NCBI RefSeq assembly: GCF_030817535.1
Contig: NZ_JAUSZL010000002.1
Span: forward strand, 5,084,001 to 5,148,000
Source: Streptomyces sp. V3I8
Lineage (GTDB): Bacteria; Actinomycetota; Actinomycetes; Streptomycetales; Streptomycetaceae
DNA: 64,000 bases
Reading direction: 5' to 3'
Shown here in pieces: positions 40,990 through 48,907 of the stretch. Within the stretch, counting starts at the first letter, position 1. Every line of letters starts with the position of its first letter. Position numbers and translations under genes: made by a program. The notes beneath the pieces were generated by a model. That model was not told where the DNA came from, searched no databases, and saw nothing but the letters and a program-made list of their open reading frames with translations.

Positions 40990-41472
40990 TTACCGGGACG
41001 GCAGAATCCGGGGGCCGGTGGAGGCGGGGCGCGGTGTCGGCGCCGTCCGTGGCTGTGGCTGCGGCTGCGGTACGAAATTGATCTCGGCCCAGACGGTCTT
41101 GCGCGGGGGTCTGCCGGGGGTGACGCCCCACCGGTCGCAGAGGGCCTCGACGATGACGAGGCCGCGGCCCGACTCGTCGACCGGACCGTGCTGTCGGGGG
41201 TGCCGGACCGGCCGGTCGCCGCGGGTGTCGGTCACCTCGATGCGGAGGGTGCCGCCGACCACGTACAGCGTGAGCCGGAAGTCGCGGCCGGGTACGCGGC
41301 CGTGCGTGATGGCGTTGGCCGCCAGCTCGGCGACGATGTGCTCCGCGCGGGCGGGGTCCAACGGGAGCGCCCAGGTGCGCAGTTGCTCACTCGTGAACCG
41401 CCGGGCGAGGCGGGCGCCGCGGGGTGTGGCGGACAGGAGCAGGCTGAAGCTGCGGACGGTTTCTTGATTCAC
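40990..41472 (-). CDS. HATPase (anti-sigma/RsbW-like) regulatory protein
   Basis: This 160-residue GHKL-type ATPase has the N box ELAANAITHG, the G1 box VTDTRGDRP and the G2 region GRGLVIVEALCDRWG. Such stand-alone kinases resemble anti-sigma factors, and in Streptomyces they commonly sit next to WhiJ-like regulator genes, as here (divergent gene at 41613). The C-terminal 30 residues are Pro/Gln/Arg-rich and probably disordered. GTG 41472 is the start. Whether it phosphorylates a partner is unknown. Confidence 0.85.
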   Translation of the reverse strand: MNQETVRSFSLLLSATPRGARLARRFTSEQLRTWALPLDPARAEHIVAELAANAITHGRVPGRDFRLTLYVVGGTLRIEVTDTRGDRPVRHPRQHGPVDESGRGLVIVEALCDRWGVTPGRPPRKTVWAEINFVPQPQPQPRTAPTPRPASTGPRILPSR

Positions 41473-41529
41473 GTCACTCAGCGTGGCCGACCATGTCTAA
41501 CCTGAGCAGGGATTACGACTGTGCGTATC

Positions 41530-41570
41530 GGGACTGTCCCGCCGCTGTCCCGGTATGTCTCGGCTGTCCC
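41530..41570 (+). promoter_or_regulatory. Three CTGTCCC repeats between divergent regulatory genes
   Basis: CTGTCCC occurs at 41534, 41545 and 41564. The first is part of the palindrome GGGAC-T-GTCCC. They lie in the 140-bp space shared by the HATPase and the HTH genes and could be binding sites of the HTH protein. Confidence 0.4.
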
Positions 41571-41612
41571 AGGTGTCGTACGGGTACGGGCGGGCGTTGG
41601 AGGTGGGTGGCG

Positions 41613-42461
41613 ATGAGTGGTGAGGGTGTGGACGAGGCGGGCTGGACAACCGAGCCCGGGGACGAGATGGCGCCGATGGTCGAAGCGGTGGGCAGCCTCA
41701 TCAGGTTCCACCGCGAAGCCGCTGGGATGAGGGCTGCCGACTTCGGAGAGGCCATGGGATACGGCGAGGACCTGATCCGCAAGGTGGAGCGGGGGGCACG
41801 AATTCCCAGGGCCGAGTTCCTGTGCAGAGCGGACGAGGTGCTGGGCGCGGGCGGCGCTATCGCGTCGATGCGGCGGCACGTGGAGCAGGCCCGGTATCCG
41901 AAGAAGCTGCGGCACCTGGCGCAGATGGAGGAACGGGCGGCAGAGTTGCTGCTGTACAACAACCATCACATTCACGGGTTGTTGCAGACGAAGGAGTATG
42001 CCGAGGCAATTTTCGGGGTGCGGCGGCCCGCGCACACGAAGGAGGCGCTGGAGCAGGCGGTGGAAGCACGAATGGCACGGCAGAGTGTTTTCGAGCGAAA
42101 TCCCGCGCCTGACCTCAGCTTCGTCCAGGAACAGGTGACGCTCGAACGGCCGGTCGGGGGGACAATCGTCCTACGGCGACAACTTGAACGGCTGCTGGAG
42201 GTCGCGAAGTTGCCGCACGTGGAATTCCAGGTGATGCCGACCGCCTGGTGGGACCACCCTGGGCTGAACGGCCCGATCGAACTGCTCAAGTTCGAGGACG
42301 GCACCGCGGTGGGGCGTTCCGACGGGGCGTTCAACGGCCGTCCGACCTCCGACCCGAGACAGCTCAGGATCCTCGAACTGCGGTATGGAATCATCCGGGC
42401 TCAGGCCCTCTCGCCTGGAGAGTCGATGGCCTTCATCGAGCGAGCGCTTGGAGAGTTATGA
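41613..42461 (+). CDS. XRE-type HTH regulator with DUF5753 (WhiJ-like)
   Basis: This 282-residue regulator has an N-terminal helix-turn-helix (LIRFHREAAGMRAADFGEAM; YGEDLIRKVERGARIP, about 21-60). A DUF5753-type domain follows, recognisable by LLLYNNHHIHGLLQTKEYAE, FVQEQVTLERPVGG and FQVMPTAWWDHPGLNG. Proteins of this kind (WhiJ/AbaA-like) act with a small DUF397 partner, and the next gene encodes one, overlapping by ATGA. ATG 41613 has GGAGGTGG upstream. The frame is open to 41493 but that part overlaps the divergent promoter region. Confidence 0.88.
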   Translation: MSGEGVDEAGWTTEPGDEMAPMVEAVGSLIRFHREAAGMRAADFGEAMGYGEDLIRKVERGARIPRAEFLCRADEVLGAGGAIASMRRHVEQARYPKKLRHLAQMEERAAELLLYNNHHIHGLLQTKEYAEAIFGVRRPAHTKEALEQAVEARMARQSVFERNPAPDLSFVQEQVTLERPVGGTIVLRRQLERLLEVAKLPHVEFQVMPTAWWDHPGLNGPIELLKFEDGTAVGRSDGAFNGRPTSDPRQLRILELRYGIIRAQALSPGESMAFIERALGEL

Positions 42462-42649
42462 GCACCTCGAACCTCCGCTGGTTCAAGAGCAGCTACAGCA
42501 GCGGTCCTGAAGTGGACGACTGCGTCGAGATAGCCAAAGCTCCGACCGCTGTTCACGTCCGCGATTCCAAGAACGCCGAAGGGCCGCGGCTGATGCTGGC
42601 CCGTGAGGCGTGGGCGTCGTTCGTGACGGCCCTGCCGACGGCACCGTGA
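42458..42649 (+). CDS. DUF397 small protein (WhiJ partner type)
   Basis: This 63-residue protein has the DUF397 hallmarks: LRWFKSSYSSG, DDCVEIAKAP, VHVRDSKNAEGP and the final helix REAWASFV. It is translationally coupled to the preceding HTH gene (ATGA). In the studied WhiJ system such small proteins modulate the DNA-binding partner; here that is inferred from context. Confidence 0.9.
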   Translation: MSTSNLRWFKSSYSSGPEVDDCVEIAKAPTAVHVRDSKNAEGPRLMLAREAWASFVTALPTAP

Positions 42650-42679
42650 CCGGAGCACACGTACAGCTGCAGGTTGTAG

Positions 42680-43230
42680 CCGGGTTCGCGTACGCGCCGC
42701 AGTTCGCGGACCTGCCGGACCAGAAGATGTGGCGCATCGACCGCACCGCTGACTACGGCGCCTTCCAGGAGGCCGCCCGTGGCCGGGTCGACCTGGCCCG
42801 GATCGAGCGGCAGGGGGAGGACATCCTGCGCCTGGCCGACGAGCCCGGCTACCGCCGCCTGATCAAGGCGCAGGTCAACCTCCAGGAGGGCCGCCACGCG
42901 CTCGCCCGGAAGATCTTCCACGGCCGTTCCTGGTAGCTCTGCCAGCGCTGCCAGGACGGCGTTGAGGACCAGATCGGTGCGCTCGGTCTGGTCCTCCATG
43001 CCGTCGTCCTCTTCAGCATCCGGTACATGGACGCCGCGGTGAACCAGCTGCGGGCGGACGGGTTCGACGGGCGTGACGAGGACGTCGCCCGCCTCTCCCC
43101 GTTCGTGCGGCAGCACATCAACATGCACGGCCGGTACTCGTTCAAGCTCCCCGACCTGCCCGGCGGCCTGCGCCCACTGCGCGACAAGGACGCCACCGGC
43201 GCCCTCGGCCGGCGCGAAGGCCGGCGGTAG
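42680..43230 (+). pseudogene. C-terminal remnant of a Tn3-family transposase
   Basis: One frame carries several blocks that I recognise from the end of actinobacterial Tn3-family transposases. These are FADLPDQKMWRIDRTADYGA, ARGRVDLARIERQGEDILRL, EPGYRRLIKAQVNLQEGRHA and LARKIFHGR, then [57 protein letters not shown] and PGGLRPLRD. An in-frame TAG at 42934 interrupts it where a Glu codon is expected, and about 40 residues seem deleted after DILRL. The N-terminal majority of the gene is absent. It begins right after the DUF397 gene. Confidence 0.75.
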
Positions 43231-43278
43231 CGGGGGGCGGTCAGGCGGTGTGCCGCGGCGATGGAAGGCGAGGGCGGG

Positions 43279-44148
43279 TCATAGCCGGGTGGCCGTGCGG
43301 ATCAGCCCGGCGAGGGCGAGGGAGCGGCTGTGCGCGGGCCAGGCGATGTGGGTGACGACGGGGGGTGCGTCGGTCAGGGGGACGGCAGTGTGCTCGGCCC
43401 ACAGCCAGGCGCGGGCGGAGTCGGGGAAGACGGCCACGGTGCGTCCGAGGGCGATCAGCTGGGCCAGCTGGGTCTGGTCGTGGATCTCGGGGCCCGGGCC
43501 GGGTGGGTACGTGCCGTGGCGGGACCAGCGGGCGAGTGGAAGATCGGGGATGTCGCTGACGTCGGCCAGGGACAGAGTCCTCTGCGCGGCGAGGGGGTGC
43601 GAGGCGGGCAGGACGGCGATCTGCCCTTCGGTCATCAGTTCCTCGCTGTCGAACCCGGCGAGGGAGTTGAACGGCTTGTGCATGAGCGCCACATCGGCGC
43701 GGCCGTCGCGCAGCATCCCTTCCTGCTCACACGTGCCGCTCGGTAGCACCTCGATCTCGGCGGCGTCGGGCTCGGCCGCGTAGGCGTCGAGGAGCTTGTG
43801 CAGCAGCTCGTGAGACGCGCCGGCCTTCACTGCCAGCACCAGGCGGTTGCGGGGACCGCCCGGACTGTCGGCGCCACCGGCGCGACGGGTGCGGCGAGCG
43901 GCAGCGGTGGTCGCGTCAAGGGCTGCGCGGCCCTCGTGCAGCAGCATCTCTCCGGCGCCGGTCAGGGAGACGCCGCGGCGGTTGCGTTTCAGCAGACAGA
44001 CGCCGAGGCGCCGCTCCAGCTGCTGGATCGCCCGGGACAGCGGTGGCTGGGCCATGCCGAGGCGCTCGGCGGCGCGGCCGAAGTGCAGTTCCTCCGCGAC
44101 GGCCATGAAGTACCTCAGCTCGCGGGTCTCCAAGGTGTCCATGGCCAC
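43279..44148 (-). CDS. LysR-family transcriptional regulator
   Basis: This 289-residue LTTR has an N-terminal winged HTH (LETRELRYFMAVAEELHFGR; AAERLGMAQPPLSRAIQQLE, with RLGVCLLKRNRRGVSLT next) and a periplasmic-binding-like effector domain. It is divergent from the aldo-keto reductase gene, the classic LTTR-target arrangement, with repeated ATACC/GGTAT elements between them. GTG 44148 (or ATG 44142) is the start. The inducer is unknown. Confidence 0.92.
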   Translation of the reverse strand: MAMDTLETRELRYFMAVAEELHFGRAAERLGMAQPPLSRAIQQLERRLGVCLLKRNRRGVSLTGAGEMLLHEGRAALDATTAAARRTRRAGGADSPGGPRNRLVLAVKAGASHELLHKLLDAYAAEPDAAEIEVLPSGTCEQEGMLRDGRADVALMHKPFNSLAGFDSEELMTEGQIAVLPASHPLAAQRTLSLADVSDIPDLPLARWSRHGTYPPGPGPEIHDQTQLAQLIALGRTVAVFPDSARAWLWAEHTAVPLTDAPPVVTHIAWPAHSRSLALAGLIRTATRL

Positions 44149-44151
44149 AGC

Positions 44152-44198
44152 ATACCCCGGTGATACCTAACGGGTATGACAGGGCACTGTATCGGTAT
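44152..44198. promoter_or_regulatory. Candidate LysR operator: phased ATACC/GGTAT sites
   Basis: ATACC at 44152 and 44163 and GGTAT at 44173 and 44194 are spaced 11, 10 and 21 bp apart, so all face the same side of the helix. The central pair forms the palindrome ATACC-TAACG-GGTAT. They lie between the LysR gene and the reductase gene. Confidence 0.6.
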
Positions 44199-44235
44199 TG
44201 GATGCGCAGCTTGTCCGCGAGCGAGCATCGGAGGC

Positions 44236-45120
44236 ATGAGCGAAACCATGAACACACCCTCCGCGTCACTGCCCGGCGGCACCTGGACCCTGGGGGATCT
44301 GACCGTCACCCGCTTCGGCTACGGCGCCATGCAGCTCGCCGGCCCCGGGGTCATGGGCCCGCCCGCCGACCACGACGGCGCGCTCGCCGTCCTACGCGAG
44401 GCCTCCGCCCTCGGGATCACCCACATCGACACCGCCGGTACATACGGACCACGCGTCACCAACCAGCTGATCCGTGAAGCGCTTCACCCCTATCCCGCAT
44501 CGCTGCACATCGTGACCAAGGTCGGCGCGGTCCGCGATCAGCAAGGTGGCTGGCCCCCTGCCCGGCAGCCCGAGGACCTGCGCCGCGCCGTCCACGAGAA
44601 CCTTGGGGATCTCGGCCTCGATTCACTCGACGTGGTCAATCTCCGGCTCGGCAACGCTCAAGGTCCCCAGCCCGGCTCGCTCGCCGAGCCCTTCGAGACC
44701 CTCGTCGAACTCCAGCAGCAGGGCCTGATCCGGCACCTCGGAGTGAGTAACGCGACGGCGGAACAGGTCGCTGAGGCACAGGCGATCGCGCCGATCGTGT
44801 GCGTGCAGAACGGGTACAACATCGCCTACCGTCAGGACGACGAGCTGATCGACGAACTCGCCGACCAGGGCATCGCCTACGTGCCTTTCTTCCCGCTCGG
44901 CGGCTTCACCCCGCTGCAGTCCACAGCGCTTTCCGCCGTGGCCACCCGGCTGGATGCGACGCCGATGTCGGTCGCCCTGGCTTGGCTGCTGCGGCGGTCG
45001 CCGAACATCCTGCTCATCCCCGGCACCTCGTCGGTGGCACACCTGCGCGAGAACGTCGCCGGCGCGGGACTCTCGCTCTCCGACGAGGACCTCGCCGAGC
45101 TGGACAAGATCGGCAACTAA
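44236..45120 (+). CDS. Aldo-keto reductase
   Basis: This 294-residue NADPH-dependent TIM-barrel oxidoreductase has the catalytic Asp and Tyr in HIDTAGTYGP, the Lys in HIVTKVGAV, and the C-terminal cofactor region LIPGTSSVAHLRENV. It is closest to the group of small AKRs annotated as oxidoreductases of unknown substrate. The start is uncertain: ATG 44236 has GGAGG only 1 nt upstream, ATG 44248 has it 13 nt upstream. It is probably regulated by the divergent LysR protein. Confidence 0.88.
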   Translation: MSETMNTPSASLPGGTWTLGDLTVTRFGYGAMQLAGPGVMGPPADHDGALAVLREASALGITHIDTAGTYGPRVTNQLIREALHPYPASLHIVTKVGAVRDQQGGWPPARQPEDLRRAVHENLGDLGLDSLDVVNLRLGNAQGPQPGSLAEPFETLVELQQQGLIRHLGVSNATAEQVAEAQAIAPIVCVQNGYNIAYRQDDELIDELADQGIAYVPFFPLGGFTPLQSTALSAVATRLDATPMSVALAWLLRRSPNILLIPGTSSVAHLRENVAGAGLSLSDEDLAELDKIGN

Positions 45121-45493
45121 GCAGGACACAGCCCGGTCCCCAGCGAAACGAAGGGGCAGGGGCAGTGCGATGCGGGCCTCGTCGTTGGTGACCGAGGGGC
45201 GTGTTCACACATGCTGTTGCGCGGTGGCGCCGCCGGAGGAGGCTCCACCGCGCCAGGGTTGAAGTTCGGCGTGGGGACGGGCTCCGCTCGCCGGGCTGTG
45301 GTCACGGTCGGCGGTCAGGCTTTCGGTTGTCCCGCAGGAACGCGACGACTCCGTCCCGGTGCCGGTGCCGGTGCCGGTGGCCAGTGGCCTGGGATGCTGC
45401 CGCTCCCAGCCCGACAGGCCGTCCGCCGCATGCTGATCACCTGGTCGTGTGCTCGGCGTCGGCTGTCGCCGGGCGCGAGCAGGCGCGTGACCT
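45121..45493. other. Non-coding debris next to an IS remnant
   Basis: No gene could be supported. Overlapping open frames on both strands are low-complexity shadows. A run of CGGTGC units (about 45357-45378) is a short microsatellite. The region joins the reductase gene to the transposase fragment and is probably decayed insertion sequence. Confidence 0.4.
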
Positions 45494-45724
45494 CCACCGG
45501 GCGAACCGGCGGTAGACCGTGGGCCAGGCGGGGCCGAACGCTGGCGGCAACTGCCGCCACGTGCGGCCCGACGTCGCCACGAAGGTGATCGCGGACAGGG
45601 CCTCACGGTCACCTGTCCGACGCCGACCACCGCCTTGCGGACGCGTGACCACTGTCGGCGGCACCACCCGCCTGAACAGCACCCACAACTCGTCCGGTAC
45701 CAGTCGCTCAACGAGATCCGTCAT
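45494..45724 (-). pseudogene. N-terminal fragment of an IS5-family (DUF4096-type) transposase
   Basis: From ATG 45724 the first 77 residues (MTDLVERLVPDELWVLFRRV, RPQGGGRRRTGDREALSAIT, FVATSGRTWRQLPPAFGPAW and PTVYRRFARW) match the N-terminal domain common to Streptomyces IS5-type transposases. The match then ends abruptly and the catalytic DDE domain is absent. A short inverted repeat TAAGA/TCTTA lies at 45751-45767 upstream. Confidence 0.75.
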
Positions 45725-45845
45725 ACACAGCTCAGCGACCGACCACGCCATAAGAAACGACGTCTTACCGGACACTTTCCGCCCGGATTTCCCGGCGCCA
45801 CGTCGCCGACCCTGGTCGTCTCCACATGGTCGTCGTGCCTGCGGG

Positions 45846-47447
45846 TCACCCCGAGGCCAGCTGCTCCGCGATCTCCTGGAGCCAACCGGCTTTCTTCGAC
45901 GGGTCGTCGAGGGATTCCGCCCACGCTTCCGGATCCAGATTGTGCTTGGCGGGTCCGGCTTTGAGAGCGCGGAGCAGGGCCCTGGCCGACTCCCTCATCT
46001 CGGCCGTCGTGCTGCCGCTCCCGGGGACGTCGGGGCCCGCCGCCAGGGCGTAGATCTCGCGCGCCATGGCCTGGCGTTCGCCCTTCGACACCTTCTTCCA
46101 GAACTTCAGGGCGTGCTGCAGCGACTCCTTGCGGGACGCGGCTTCCTCCGGGGTCTCACCCTTCGCCGCCCAGCGCTCGGGGTGGTGGACCTCTTCGTAG
46201 CGCTTCGTGGCCGCGCGGAGCGCCTTGTACAGGGTGACGCCGAGGACGAGGCCGGCTCCGGCCCCGGCGAGGCCCCATCCGACCGGGTTGCTCGCCAGGC
46301 CGGCCGTGCCCGCCGCCACCGCCGTCACGACGCCGGCCGCGGCCTTGGTGGACTCGCCCACCGCACCGCCGACCGTCTCCTTGCCGATCTTGGTGAGCTG
46401 CTTCTTCTTCGCGTACCCCTGCACCGTGCTCAGCGTTTCCACGTCTTTTTCGGCGCGCTGGAGGGTCTCGGCGGCGTCACGGGCCTCACCCATCGCCTCC
46501 CAGGCGGCGTCGACGGCCTCGGACACGACCTCCAGCCGTCCCTGGCCCTCATGGCCGTCATGGGCCCAGTAGGCATCCAGTGCGACGTAGGCCTCGGCTG
46601 CGGCCCAGTTGGCCTGCTCCCGCGACTCGTTCAGCCGGGCCAGTGATCCCGCGTGGACGACGCGGGGGTCTCCCAGCTTCTTGACCTCGTTGTACTTGCG
46701 GGCCGCCTTGCCGACGCGGAAGGCGGCCCGCATGCCCTTGATCCCGCCGATGGAAGCACTGGCGATACCGCTCGCCTCGGAGGCCACCGCGGCGTCCGCA
46801 GCCTTCTGGACCTTGGTCACCTCTTTGGCGATGGCGGCGCTGTAGCTTCCCGAACTGGTGGCGCCGACGACCGCGTCGGTCCCCTTGGTCTTGGCCTTCT
46901 TCTTCGCCGTGTGGTGTTTGGCCCCGGTCTCGTGCTGCTTGGCGCCCTTCATGTTCTTGTACGCGTCCATGCCGCTGACCACGGTGCCGGCCGCCTCCGT
47001 GAGGAGGTTCCCCGACGCCGCGGAGGTCCCCGAGGCGGCGGCGGAGTGCTTGAGACCCTCGTTGGCGGCGACGGCGGCCTGCTGGGTGAAGGCCGCGTTG
47101 GTGGGGGTCTGGAAGCCCTTGACGAAGGTGTCGATGGGTTCGAGGTTCTTCTTGAACCTGTCGAGGAGCGCGGCGATCCGGTCGCGGTAGTTCTTTTTCT
47201 TCTTCGCTCCGGCTGGCGCGGCGCCGCTCTCCGCCGCGCTGCCTTCCTCGGTGTTCCGGGCGCGCTGCACCGCCGCGGTCACGGCCCGGTTGCCGGCGCG
47301 GGACTGCATTTCGAGGAGGCCGCGCTCCGTGGGGCGTATGGACGTACTTCCGGTCCTCCCGATCCGGCTACCTTCCCGACGCTGCGAGGCCGACGTCAGG
47401 ACGGCCGCGGACTGCCGCGTGGAGGTGCGGTGGATCGGGGTGCTCAT
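45846..47447 (-). CDS. Large helical protein with eCIS-associated AGNRAV motif; putative cargo/effector
   Basis: This 533-residue protein has no recognised enzyme domain. Residues 44-62 (LLEMQSRAGNRAVTAAVQR) match the short helix LxxLQRxAGNxAVxxLLQ that opens many actinobacterial proteins of extracellular contractile injection system loci. Then follow a lysine-rich stretch (81-100), long Ala-rich helices, a second Lys/His-rich stretch (167-189), and a Gly/Ala hydrophobic segment (370-410, AAAGVVTAVAAGTAGLASNP onward) that could insert in membranes. A charged helical tail follows. ATG 47447 has AGGAG about 10 nt upstream; the frame is open to 47804 without a better start. The toxin or cargo role is inferred. 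Confidence 0.6.
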   Translation of the reverse strand: MSTPIHRTSTRQSAAVLTSASQRREGSRIGRTGSTSIRPTERGLLEMQSRAGNRAVTAAVQRARNTEEGSAAESGAAPAGAKKKKNYRDRIAALLDRFKKNLEPIDTFVKGFQTPTNAAFTQQAAVAANEGLKHSAAASGTSAASGNLLTEAAGTVVSGMDAYKNMKGAKQHETGAKHHTAKKKAKTKGTDAVVGATSSGSYSAAIAKEVTKVQKAADAAVASEASGIASASIGGIKGMRAAFRVGKAARKYNEVKKLGDPRVVHAGSLARLNESREQANWAAAEAYVALDAYWAHDGHEGQGRLEVVSEAVDAAWEAMGEARDAAETLQRAEKDVETLSTVQGYAKKKQLTKIGKETVGGAVGESTKAAAGVVTAVAAGTAGLASNPVGWGLAGAGAGLVLGVTLYKALRAATKRYEEVHHPERWAAKGETPEEAASRKESLQHALKFWKKVSKGERQAMAREIYALAAGPDVPGSGSTTAEMRESARALLRALKAGPAKHNLDPEAWAESLDDPSKKAGWLQEIAEQLASG

Positions 47448-47680
47448 GAATGTGCCTCTCCTGTACCGGACCGGGGGAGGCGAAAGGTAGCCGGGGCCGG
47501 CCAACGGAAGGGATGCGGCAGGGAAACTCCTTACAGACACTGCGGGGCGCGTGTGCTGCTGAGCCTTCTGGCAGAGGTATTCCACATACTCAGAGGGATG
47601 AGCAGCACCTTCCCTCTCGCTCATTCCGGTCCGAGGGGGGAAGCTGTGCTGATCCCTTTGGGGAGGGGAGAATTCAGACT

Positions 47681-48148
47681 GTGGCGGCGGAATGGAATTG
47701 GGAAACCGGTAAAGGATTGTTGGGCATCGATGATCCCGCTGAGTGGGATACCGCATTCGAGCGCGGGGCGCCGCATCTCGGCACGGCGGCGATCGGGTTG
47801 GCATTCCAGTGTTCCCTGGAGGAGGCGTCTCCCAGGATCGTCAGGGCGATGGGGCTGCCGGACGTCGGTCAGCGGGGGTTCGCATTCACCGCGGCGGGCA
47901 CCGCAGCCCGGCTCAACAACGGGCTGACCCCGGAGCTGTACGCGGCGCTGCGTGCCGAAGGCCCCGGTGGCATCGCCGACGACGCCATCAGGGACACCCT
48001 GACCTTCGTGCCGTTCCGGGAACTGCCGCGGTGGTTCAAGTGCACGGCGGCGTGCATGAGAGTGCGGGACAAGCTGGAGCACTGGTGGACGCTGGCAGCG
48101 TATGCGGCCGGCGATGCACGGCAAGCTCTGCGCGGACGCAGTTCCTGA
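47681..48148 (+). CDS. Hypothetical protein, divergent from the putative cargo gene
   Basis: This 155-residue protein starts MAAEWNWETGKGLLGIDDPA and contains a strongly Trp/Arg-rich end (FVPFRELPRWFKCTAACMRV, RDKLEHWWTLAAYAAG). I recognise no family. GGGGAGGGGAG lies about 10 nt before GTG 47681; the frame continues upstream to 47450 without a start signal. It is transcribed away from the 533-residue protein and toward a toxin-like module, so a partner or immunity role is possible but unproven. Confidence 0.55.
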   Translation: MAAEWNWETGKGLLGIDDPAEWDTAFERGAPHLGTAAIGLAFQCSLEEASPRIVRAMGLPDVGQRGFAFTAAGTAARLNNGLTPELYAALRAEGPGGIADDAIRDTLTFVPFRELPRWFKCTAACMRVRDKLEHWWTLAAYAAGDARQALRGRSS

Positions 48149-48286
48149 ACATGGTGCGCCCGCCGACGGCTTGCCGGGGAAGCCGTGGTCCAAGCCGTAC
48201 CTGATCTGAGCTGCACGCCGAACGCCTGTGCCTAGTAAGTTCGCTGCCGCGTATGTTTCTGGTGAGGTCGGCGTGACGGGGGTTGC

Positions 48287-48829
48287 GTGGTGGTGGGGTA
48301 TCGGCCGACGGACTGGCATGTGCTGGATCTGGAGAGGGATCCGACGCCGGGGGATCCGGTCCGGGTGAAGTCGCTGGCCAAGAGCCTGCATGATTTCGCG
48401 GACGATGTGCAGGATGCTTTGCGGCTGGTGCAGGGGATGGCGGGTGAGGATGCCGTCCTGTCGATGGTGGGCAAGACGGCTGAGGTGTTCCGGGACGAGT
48501 TCTCGGGTGTCCCGAAGAACTTGAAGAAGCTGAAGAAGTCCTACGACCTGGCCGGCGATGCGCTGGCCGCGTACTGGCCGCAGCTGGAGCGTGCGCAGGC
48601 CCTGGCGGACAAGGCGCTGGCCAAGGGGCGCGAAGCCCAGGCCGATCTGTCCTCCGCGAAGTCCCGCCTCACGACAGCCGATTCCTGGGTCACGCGGGCG
48701 AACAAGGAGGCGGACAAGTACAAGGACGATCCGACCGGTGGCAAGGACGTCGACAAGCCCGACGAGGCGAAGGTCCGCGCCGCCACCCGCGCCGCCCAGA
48801 GCGCCAAGTCCGGAGAATGTCTTCAGTAA
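48287..48829 (+). CDS. Truncated N-terminal module of a large secreted polymorphic-toxin-like protein
   Basis: This 180-residue helical protein opens GYRPTDWHVLDLERDPTPGD, followed by PVRVKSLAKSLHDFADDVQD. It resembles the WXG-like secretion-signal domain at the start of giant Rhs/polymorphic toxins in Streptomyces (type VII-associated). The coiled region LERAQALADKALAKGREAQA continues as in those proteins. The frame then ends after SAKSGECLQ, exactly where the sequence turns AT-rich, so the remainder is apparently lost. GTG 48287 follows GGGGG. The fragment alone is probably not functional. Confidence 0.55.
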   Translation: MVVGYRPTDWHVLDLERDPTPGDPVRVKSLAKSLHDFADDVQDALRLVQGMAGEDAVLSMVGKTAEVFRDEFSGVPKNLKKLKKSYDLAGDALAAYWPQLERAQALADKALAKGREAQADLSSAKSRLTTADSWVTRANKEADKYKDDPTGGKDVDKPDEAKVRAATRAAQSAKSGECLQ

Positions 48830-48881
48830 ATCAGTTTTCCATCTTTTGAAATTCTAGATCCGAGACAACCAGATCCGAGAC
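48817..48881 (+). other. AT-rich junction with an 11-bp direct repeat
   Basis: Base composition falls sharply here compared with the flanks. AGATCCGAGAC occurs at 48856-48866 and again at 48871-48881. It marks the presumed deletion or insertion breakpoint behind the truncated toxin module. Confidence 0.6.
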
Positions 48882-48907
48882 GGGTCGAGACGCATGGGCA
48901 ACGGCAG

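Noticed and set aside
45205..45711. A 168-codon minus-strand gene overlapping the IS remnant
   Set aside because: Low-complexity Arg/Gly/Thr translation out of frame with the transposase fragment.
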